DNA of 64,000 bases from Equibacterium sp963662035 (GTDB lineage: Bacteria; Bacteroidota; Bacteroidia; Bacteroidales; UBA932): assembly GCA_963662035.1 (NCBI GenBank), contig CAVLDO010000003.1, positions 1-64,000 of the forward strand. Reading direction: 5' to 3'. The notes under the pieces are model-generated. The model did not search any database and was not told the origin of the DNA. It was given only the letters and a program-made list of their open reading frames with translations. Below, one piece after another: positions 58,748 to 64,000 of this stretch; within the stretch, counting starts at the first letter, position 1; each line of letters starts with the position of its first letter. Position numbers and translations under genes: made by a program.

Positions 58748-59383
58748 ATGGCACAAGAAAATAACATAAAAGACAAACCTGCGGCAGAACCCGAGGTGGA
58801 AAAGAGCGCAGAGAGCGCTGCAAAAGGTGCTCCGGAGGCATCGGCGGCAGAAGAAACAGCCGGGAAGGCTCGGGAAGATAAAGCTGCGGATAAGAAAGCT
58901 CAGGAGAGCAGATCCGCCGCATCGGCAGCCGGGGATGCATCAGAAGAGCTGACAAAGAAACTTGCCGAGGCTCAAGATAAATATGTGCGGATGGCGGCCG
59001 AGTTCGAGAATTTCCGCCGCCGCACCGCAAAGGAGAAACTCGATCTGGTGAAGTCGGCTGGAGAGAACATCCTCAAGGGGATGCTTCCCGTGCTTGACGA
59101 TTGCGAGCGCGCCATAGCGCAGCTGGCGGCCACCGAGGCCAGCACTTTCGAGAAAGAGGGCACCGGCCTTATTTACAGCAAGCTGCTCTCTTATATGAAA
59201 TCCTGCGGGCTGGAAGAAATCCAGGTGCTCGGTATGGAATACGATGCCGACAGCGCAGAGGCCGTGGCGATGCTGCCCGTGCAGGAGCCTGACAAAAAAG
59301 GCGTCGTGCTGGAGGTCGTCGTCAAGGGATACACTCTGGGCGGCAAGGTCATCAGGTTCCCCAAAGTTGTCGTGGGGCAATAA
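58748..59383 (+). CDS. grpE: Nucleotide exchange factor GrpE
   Basis: A 211-residue co-chaperone that releases ADP from DnaK. The first about 75 residues are low complexity (Ala, Glu, Lys). Then comes the long dimer helix (AEAQDKYVRMAAEFENFRRRT) and the beta domain ending in GGKVIRFPKVVVGQ, with SAEAVAMLPVQEPDKKG. It is 12 bases before dnaJ, the common heat-shock pair. dnaK is not adjacent, and no CIRCE element is visible upstream. Confidence 0.95.
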   Translation: MAQENNIKDKPAAEPEVEKSAESAAKGAPEASAAEETAGKAREDKAADKKAQESRSAASAAGDASEELTKKLAEAQDKYVRMAAEFENFRRRTAKEKLDLVKSAGENILKGMLPVLDDCERAIAQLAATEASTFEKEGTGLIYSKLLSYMKSCGLEEIQVLGMEYDADSAEAVAMLPVQEPDKKGVVLEVVVKGYTLGGKVIRFPKVVVGQ

Positions 59384-59395
59384 AGGAATAACATT

Positions 59396-60541
59396 ATGGC
59401 AGAAAAAAGAGATTATTACGAGGTGCTGGGTGTGGACCGCAACGCCACCGCCGACGAAATCAAGAAGGCCTACCGCAAGAAGGCCATCCAGTACCACCCT
59501 GACAAGAATCCGGGGGATAAAGCGGCGGAGGAGAAATTCAAGGAGGCGGCCGAGGCTTATGATGTCCTCAGCAATGCCGACAAGCGTGCCCGTTACGACC
59601 GCTATGGCCACGAAGGGGTAGGCGGCAGTGCCGCAGGCGGTGCGCAAGGCTTCTCTATGGAGGATATCTTCTCCCAGTTCGGCGACATATTCGGCGGGGC
59701 GTTCTCCGGCTTCAATTTCAGCGGAGCCCGCTCCGGCGGCCGCAGGGTATCCCGCGGCACCGACATCCGCATCCGCGTGAAACTCTCGCTCAAGGAGATT
59801 GTGCACGGAGTGGACAAGACCGTTAAAATCAACAAGCTGGTGCAGTGTCCCGATTGTGCGGGGCGCGGCGCGGCCAGCGAGGCAGACATCAAGACCTGTC
59901 CAGACTGCAAGGGCAGCGGCGTGGTGACCCGCATACAGCAGACCATCCTGGGCACTATGCAGAGCTCGTCTCCCTGCCCCCGCTGCAACGGAGAGGGCAA
60001 GATAGTCTCCAACCCCTGCAAGAAGTGCGGCGGAAGCGGTCTGGTAAAAAAGGCCGAGGAGATTTCGTTCAAGATTCCTGCCGGCGTCACCGACGGAATG
60101 CAGCTCACCGTGCAGGGCAAGGGCAATGCCGCCAAGTCGGGAGGTGTGCCCGGCAACCTGCTGGTTGTCATAGAAGAGGAGAAGGATCCGCTGCTGGAGC
60201 GCGACGGCAACGACCTCATCTATTCGCTGTTCATCTCCGTGCCCGAGGCCATCAACGGCTGCGAGGCTCAGATCCCCGGTGTGGACGGGATGCTCAAGAT
60301 CAAGATAGAACCAGGCACTCAGCCCGGCAAGACGCTGCGACTGCGCGGCAAAGGTATTCCCGATGTTGACGGCTATGGCGCCGGCGACCTGCTGGTGGCA
60401 GTGCAGGTGTGGATTCCCAAGAAGATTTCAAAGGACGAGAAGGCGATGGTGGAGAAGCTCGCCAAGAGCGAAAATTTCAAGGCCGACCCCTCGTCTGCGG
60501 AGCGGAGTTTCTTTACCCGCATCAGAAATATGTTCAAATAG
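59396..60541 (+). CDS. dnaJ: Chaperone DnaJ
   Basis: A 381-residue J protein with all parts of class A: J domain with His34-Pro35-Asp36 (YHPDKNPGD), Gly/Phe-rich region, the zinc domain with four CxxCxGxG modules (CPDCAGRG, CPDCKGSG, CPRCNGEG, CKKCGGSG; about 150-215) and two substrate-binding beta domains. It stimulates DnaK and delivers unfolded clients. It ends 4 bases before the M23 gene. Confidence 0.97.
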   Translation: MAEKRDYYEVLGVDRNATADEIKKAYRKKAIQYHPDKNPGDKAAEEKFKEAAEAYDVLSNADKRARYDRYGHEGVGGSAAGGAQGFSMEDIFSQFGDIFGGAFSGFNFSGARSGGRRVSRGTDIRIRVKLSLKEIVHGVDKTVKINKLVQCPDCAGRGAASEADIKTCPDCKGSGVVTRIQQTILGTMQSSSPCPRCNGEGKIVSNPCKKCGGSGLVKKAEEISFKIPAGVTDGMQLTVQGKGNAAKSGGVPGNLLVVIEEEKDPLLERDGNDLIYSLFISVPEAINGCEAQIPGVDGMLKIKIEPGTQPGKTLRLRGKGIPDVDGYGAGDLLVAVQVWIPKKISKDEKAMVEKLAKSENFKADPSSAERSFFTRIRNMFK

Positions 60542-60545
60542 GCCG

Positions 60546-62225
60546 ATGAAGCGCTCTATCCTCTGCTGGGCCATTCTGCTCTGCGGTTTCGCGTCCCTTA
60601 CGGCCCAGGACAAGGGTTACGGGTGGCCGATGGACTTTCTGCCCGTCTCGTTTTCCAGCACTTACGGCGAACTGCGCCGCAACCACTTTCACGCCGGACT
60701 TGACTGGCGCACCGGCGGACACACCGGCGAGAAGCTCTATTCCATAATGGACGGCTACGTATGCCGCCTTTCGGTGTCCCCCACCGGCTATGGCAATGCG
60801 GTTTACATCGCCCATCCAAACGGCACGATGTCGGTTTACGGCCATATGGAGAGTTTTCGCAGCGACCTTGCCCGGCGCGTGCGCAGCGAGCAGTACGCCC
60901 AAAAGAGCTACCGCGTCACCATAGAACTCTCTGAAGGCGAATTCCCCGTCAAAAAGGGGGACTTCATAGGCCGTGCCGGCAACAGCGGATTCTCCGGCGG
61001 CCCGCATCTGCATATGGAGATCCGCCGCGACTGGGACAATCTTCCCGTTAACTATCTTGCCGACGGCACATACAATCTGCGCGACACCAAGCCCCCCGTG
61101 ATAAACAGGGTGGCTTTTTATGCGTTCGAAGACTCCACGGGCATCCCTATGGTGCGCCGCCTGCAGATGATTTCCAACCCCAAGGGGTACAAGGGCACCA
61201 TTACTGTGAGCGACAAATTCTATGTGGCGGTGGACGCGGTGGATTATATGGAGGGCACCGGCGGCCGCTTGGCCGTGGAGTGCTACCAGGTCTGGCTCGA
61301 CTCGGAAAAGATTTTCGATTTCAAGGTGGGGGATGTCCCCTACAGCGAAGGGCGCTACTTCGCCTGCCTTGTGCAGCAGGGGGAGAAGGGGCACGACCTG
61401 CTCAAGAGCTGGTGCCCGCCCAACAACGGCCTCGCATACAAGATACAGTCGGTGAACGATGGAATAATCTCCCTGGAAGACGATGCCCCCCACACCGTCA
61501 AAGTTGTGGCAGCCGACTGCTTCGGCAACAGCACTTCGTGCTCCTTCAGCGTGAAGAGGGGCGGCGGCATCCGCGTTATGGACCCCGCAGACACCGTGGG
61601 GCTCTTTGCCGCGCTGTGGTATGTGCCTCAGGTGTTCACTGCGGGCGGCGTGTCGATGTACATAGAGCCCGCCTCGCTCAATGCCTCCGCATATCTTGAT
61701 TGCCGCAAAGTCGGCTCCGCGGATCCCTCGCAAGGGATCTATTCCGATATCTGGCGCTTCGCAAGCGAGGATATCCACCTGCAGAAGCCCGTGCACATAA
61801 AGTTTGACATCTCCGCTCTGCCGGAAAATCTGCAGGCCAAGGCCTATATAGCGAAGAAGGGGGCAGACGGGCTCTCCTATGCCGGCAACAAGCACTCCGG
61901 CACCGCACTGGAGGCCGCCTGCAAGTTCGGAACCTTCTTTGTGGCGGTGGACACCGACGCCCCGCACCTTAAGAGCAATGTGGCCGACGGGGCCTCGCTG
62001 CCGGCATCGGGACGCTTCTCGATTGACGCCCGCGACGGCGGCAGCGGCATCGCCGACTATGACATTAAGTGGGACGGGGAGTGGATTCTGTCGCAGTATT
62101 ATGGCGGCCGCATCCAGGTTTACCCCGACAAGAGCCACCGCAGCGGCGGGCGGCACCGCATAGAGGTCACCGCCACCGACCATTGCGGCAACAGCTGCGA
62201 CGTTGAGTTCTATGTAATTTATTAG
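60546..62225 (+). CDS. M23 metallopeptidase (LytM-like)
   Basis: A 559-residue exported zinc endopeptidase acting on peptidoglycan cross-links, or a LytM-type regulator. The signal peptide ends near residue 20. The M23 domain is at about 30-165, with zinc ligands His49-x3-Asp53 (HAGLD) and the HxH pair 154/156 (PHLHME), so activity is plausible. The rest (about 170-559) is beta-rich, with Ig-like strands, probably for localisation. The ATG at 60546 follows the dnaJ stop by 4 bases; the longer frame is an antisense-free overlap with dnaJ. Confidence 0.9.
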   Translation: MKRSILCWAILLCGFASLTAQDKGYGWPMDFLPVSFSSTYGELRRNHFHAGLDWRTGGHTGEKLYSIMDGYVCRLSVSPTGYGNAVYIAHPNGTMSVYGHMESFRSDLARRVRSEQYAQKSYRVTIELSEGEFPVKKGDFIGRAGNSGFSGGPHLHMEIRRDWDNLPVNYLADGTYNLRDTKPPVINRVAFYAFEDSTGIPMVRRLQMISNPKGYKGTITVSDKFYVAVDAVDYMEGTGGRLAVECYQVWLDSEKIFDFKVGDVPYSEGRYFACLVQQGEKGHDLLKSWCPPNNGLAYKIQSVNDGIISLEDDAPHTVKVVAADCFGNSTSCSFSVKRGGGIRVMDPADTVGLFAALWYVPQVFTAGGVSMYIEPASLNASAYLDCRKVGSADPSQGIYSDIWRFASEDIHLQKPVHIKFDISALPENLQAKAYIAKKGADGLSYAGNKHSGTALEAACKFGTFFVAVDTDAPHLKSNVADGASLPASGRFSIDARDGGSGIADYDIKWDGEWILSQYYGGRIQVYPDKSHRSGGRHRIEVTATDHCGNSCDVEFYVIY

Positions 62226-62247
62226 GACAAAAAATTTTGCGTGAGAA

Positions 62248-62279
62248 TTGTTGCATAATAAAAAATATTTCTATCTTTG
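62248..62279 (+). promoter_or_regulatory. Predicted rplS promoter
   Basis: Two TTG triplets (62248-62253) lie about 18-21 bases before TATCTTTG (62272-62279), a strong match to the -33/-7 layout. Confidence 0.7.
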
Positions 62280-62285
62280 CAGTCC

Positions 62286-62353
62286 CAAAACCAAAAGCAA
62301 CCTCTTGCCACAGGGGCCTTCGAGCAGCAATGTTGCGTAAATGATTTAAAGAA
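62286..62353 (+). promoter_or_regulatory. rplS leader, possibly structured
   Basis: About 68 bases between the predicted start site and the ATG. GCAAC (62297-62301) can pair with GTTGC (62332-62336), enclosing a small hairpin (62302-62307 with 62311-62316, including G-U pairs). Ribosomal-protein leaders that bind L19 are known in other bacteria; whether this one works that way is open. Confidence 0.35.
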
Positions 62354-62722
62354 ATGGATTTACTTCAAGTAGCAAAAGACGCGATGGCACAGGAGCCCAA
62401 GAAGTTCCCTAACTTCAAGGCCGGCGACACTGTCACTGTCACTTATGTCATCAAAGAGGAAAATAAGGAGCGTCAGCAGAAATTCCGTGGCGTTGTGATT
62501 CAGCGCCGTGGCGCAGGCAACACGCAGACTTTCACTGTCCGCAAGATATCCAACGGCATCGGCGTGGAGAGAATCTTCCCCCTCGCATCGCCGTTCATCG
62601 ATTCCATCGAGCTCAACAAGGTAGGTAAGGTTCGTCGCGCACGCATCTTCTACCTCCGCAATCTCACCGGCAAGAAAGCCCGCATCAAAGAGAAAAAGTA
62701 CAGCGTTGCTCCTCAGGAATAA
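62354..62722 (+). CDS. rplS: Ribosomal protein L19
   Basis: A 122-residue 50S protein at the 30S-50S interface. It has the conserved segments FPNFKAGDTVTVTYVIKE, RGVVIQRRGAGNTQTFTVRKIS and GVERIFPLASPFIDSIE. Length and sequence are normal. Its own promoter lies at 62248-62279, and the tRNA-Arg(ACG) gene follows 15 bases later with a terminator, so both may be on one transcript. Confidence 0.98.
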   Translation: MDLLQVAKDAMAQEPKKFPNFKAGDTVTVTYVIKEENKERQQKFRGVVIQRRGAGNTQTFTVRKISNGIGVERIFPLASPFIDSIELNKVGKVRRARIFYLRNLTGKKARIKEKKYSVAPQE

Positions 62723-62737
62723 GCTGTTTCTGATACC

Positions 62738-62811
62738 GGCCGCGTAGCTCAACTGAATAGAGCACTTGACTACGGATCAAGAGGTTCTGGGTTTGAACCC
62801 CAGCGTGGTCA
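62738..62811 (+). tRNA. tRNA-Arg (ACG)
   Basis: A 74-base cloverleaf. The acceptor pairs GGCCGCG with CGTGGTC, the D arm is GCTCAACTGAATAGAGC, the anticodon loop CTACGGA carries ACG (inosine expected at the wobble base), and the T arm has GGTTTGAACC. CCA is not encoded. A terminator follows at once. Confidence 0.96.
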
Positions 62812-62813
62812 CA

Positions 62814-62846
62814 AAAGCCTTCCCTTTTAAGGAAGGCTTTTTCTTT
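62814..62846 (+). terminator. Intrinsic terminator of the rplS/tRNA-Arg unit
   Basis: A perfect 10-base stem AAAGCCTTCC/GGAAGGCTTT (62814-62823 with 62831-62840), followed by TTCTTTT. Confidence 0.93.
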
Positions 62847-62861
62847 TCCCTGTCTCCAAAT

Positions 62862-62891
62862 AAAAAGAGCACGCCAATCGCGTGCTCTTTT
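62862..62891 (-). terminator. Intrinsic terminator of tRNA-Arg (CCG)
   Basis: A perfect 11-base stem AAAAGAGCACG/CGTGCTCTTTT (62863-62873 with 62881-62891). The minus-strand tail is TTTTTATTT; it could also work on the plus strand. Confidence 0.9.
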
Positions 62892-62895
62892 CTCG

Positions 62896-62967
62896 TACCC
62901 CCGTGGGGAATCGAACCCCAACCGGAAGAACCGGAATCTTCAATTCTATCCATTAAACTACGGAGGC
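62896..62967 (-). tRNA. tRNA-Arg (CCG)
   Basis: A 72-base cloverleaf on the minus strand. The acceptor pairs GCCTCCG with CGGGGGT, the anticodon stem GAAGA/TCTTC encloses the loop TTCCGGT with anticodon CCG, and the T arm has GGGGTTCGATTCCCC. CCA is not encoded. Confidence 0.94.
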
Positions 62968-62998
62968 GGTTTGCATCTGCAAAAGTACAATAAAATCT

Positions 62999-63006
62999 TA
63001 TCTTTG
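62999..63006 (+). promoter_or_regulatory. -7 promoter box (TATCTTTG) of fabD
   Basis: An exact consensus 22 bases before the fabD ATG, just past the 5' end of the minus-strand tRNA-Arg(CCG). Confidence 0.65.
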
Positions 63007-63028
63007 TGCAGAAAAAATAGAATTACCT

Positions 63029-63910
63029 ATGAAAGCATACGTTTTCCCCGGTCAGGGTGCGCAGTTTCCCGGAATGGGCAGGGAACTTTATGAAACCAAT
63101 CCCAAGGCCCGCGCCCTCTTTGACAGGGCCGACGAAATTCTCGGCTTCGCAATCACGAAGGTGATGTTTGAAGGCGATGCCGAGGCTCTGCGCGCCACTG
63201 CCGTGACCCAACCTGCAGTGTTTCTGCATTCGGTCATAACCGCCCTCTGCCTGGATGACTTCGAGCCCGATATGACCGCCGGCCATTCGCTGGGGGAATT
63301 CTCCGCGATGGTGGCTGCGGGCGCTCTCGAGTTTGAGGATGCCCTGCGCTTGGTGGCGGTGCGCGCCGATGCGATGCAGAAGGCCTGCGAGGCAAATCCG
63401 GGGGCGATGGCGGCGATAATCGCCCTTGACTTCGCCACCATAGAAGATGTGTGTGCAAAGAGCTCCGCTGTGGTGGTCCCCGCAAACTACAACAGCCCCG
63501 CGCAGCTGGTGATTTCCGGCGAAGAGGCGGCTGTGGATGCGGCTTGCGTGGCCCTCAAGGCGGCCGGCGCAAAACGCGCCATCAAACTTGCCGTGGGCGG
63601 GGCGTTCCACTCTCCGCTTATGGCTCCCGCTGCGGAGCGTCTTGCCGCCGCCATAGAGGCGACCCCCTTCAGCACCCCTCGCTGCCCCGTCTATCAGAAC
63701 GTGGATGCGCTGCCTGCGGGAGACCCTGCCAAAATCCGCGAAAATCTGCTGCGCCAGCTCACCAGCCCGGTCAGATGGAGCCAGTCGGTGCAGAATATGA
63801 TTGCCGACGGCGCAACCTCCTTTATCGAGGTGGGCCCCGGCACGACCCTCTCTGGACTGATAAAAAAAATAGCGCCCGAAGGCGCTGTCGAAATTCAGTC
63901 GGTGGGGTAG
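63029..63910 (+). CDS. fabD: Malonyl-CoA:ACP acyltransferase
   Basis: A 293-residue enzyme that loads malonyl groups on acyl carrier protein for fatty acid synthesis. It starts KAYVFPGQGAQFPGMG, has the nucleophile Ser87 in GHSLGE, and the catalytic His in GGAFHSPLM (about 198). The QPAVFLHS segment and Arg near 115 (ALRLVAVRADAM) are normal. It is monocistronic, convergent with an unknown minus-strand gene 7 bases away. Confidence 0.96.
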   Translation: MKAYVFPGQGAQFPGMGRELYETNPKARALFDRADEILGFAITKVMFEGDAEALRATAVTQPAVFLHSVITALCLDDFEPDMTAGHSLGEFSAMVAAGALEFEDALRLVAVRADAMQKACEANPGAMAAIIALDFATIEDVCAKSSAVVVPANYNSPAQLVISGEEAAVDAACVALKAAGAKRAIKLAVGGAFHSPLMAPAAERLAAAIEATPFSTPRCPVYQNVDALPAGDPAKIRENLLRQLTSPVRWSQSVQNMIADGATSFIEVGPGTTLSGLIKKIAPEGAVEIQSVG

Positions 63911-63917
63911 CCCGCCG

Positions 63918-64000
63918 CTATTTTATGAGTTCTTTGTAGAGCTCCAGAGCCTGCTCCAGGCTGTAGGTGTCCACATCGTGGCTTGCAAAGTAGGCCTTCA
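63918..64000 (-). CDS. Unknown protein, C-terminal end only
   Basis: The last 27 codons of a minus-strand gene running off the right edge; the stop TAG is at 63918-63920. The peptide ends in HDVDTYSLEQALELYKELIK, a helical, soluble-looking tail. It is too short to assign. The gene converges on fabD with no room for a terminator between them. Confidence 0.55.
   Translation of the reverse strand, partial: KAYFASHDVDTYSLEQALELYKELIK

Noticed and set aside
60534..62183. A 549-codon minus-strand open frame over the M23 gene
   Set aside because: Antisense shadow without family motifs; the plus strand has a signal peptide and zinc ligands.
1..64000. CRISPR arrays, insertion sequences, prophage, toxin-antitoxin pairs or defence islands
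   Set aside because: I saw no regular spacer-repeat series, transposase, phage structural genes or known defence domains; nearly all space is filled with housekeeping genes.

Overview
The window looks like ordinary, gene-dense chromosome from a fairly GC-rich member of the Bacteroidota, most likely Bacteroidales (an Alistipes/Rikenellaceae-like genome would fit, but this is inference). The reasons are the repeated -7 promoter boxes of the Bacteroidota type (TAnnTTTG, usually TATCTTTG) just upstream of many genes, the weak or absent Shine-Dalgarno sequences, and lineage-typical genes: fimbrillin-like lipoprotein, OstA-like protein, long NusB, PUR-type DUF3276, DUF4296, DUF5606, single-chain PurL, SPT-family acyltransferase, and a V-type ATPase operon with DUF2764. 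I see no prophage, insertion sequence, CRISPR array or obvious defence system.

Layout. 1-900 is the only accessory-looking stretch: the start of a fimbrillin-like lipoprotein gene running off the left edge, a long upstream region with a predicted promoter, a run of ten C and three 12-base repeats, and what may be the decayed 3' end of an rtcB gene. 924-3293 holds a small unknown gene, an NlpC/P60 lipoprotein and a radical SAM protein. 3294-10538 is guaB followed by an envelope-assembly cluster: two SurA-like prolyl isomerases with overlapping ends, an LptA/OstA-like protein and a SIMPL protein, closed by a terminator. 10591-17657 is the V-type ATPase operon (E, DUF2764, A, B, D, I, K), whose K subunit carries sodium-site residues. 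17662-19908 (minus) is ftsE-nth-xerD. 19964-27988 is a TPR protein, an outer-membrane barrel, gyrB (with a strong hairpin in its leader) and an AOS/SPT-family enzyme.

28109-36911 contains YitT, tRNA-Cys, a c-di-AMP phosphodiesterase-like 7TM-HD protein, a DUF368 polyprenyl-phosphate transporter, ppdK, a CBM9-like protein and folC. 36967-52378 is rich in purine genes (purL, purM, purD) mixed with a barrel protein, mscL, a DEDDy exonuclease, an unrecognised lipoprotein, dacB, two adjacent aminotransferases, deoC, a DUF4296 lipoprotein and a membrane protein. 52279-60541 has an unknown protein, a PUR-like protein divergent from nusB, then nusB-yajC-ybbR-coaE-DUF5606-rimO-fabG, grpE and dnaJ. The end holds an M23 peptidase, rplS, two tRNA-Arg genes, fabD and the tail of an unknown minus-strand gene.

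Most genes are housekeeping: nucleotide synthesis, envelope assembly, proteostasis, ion transport and central metabolism. Genes are packed so tightly that several convergent pairs overlap at their stop codons. I did not find a convincing undescribed system. The best leads are the C10 locus upstream of the fimbrillin gene, the gyrB leader hairpin, the reduced sodium-type V-ATPase with DUF2764, the face-to-face promoters at purD, and an unrecognised lipoprotein in the purM operon.
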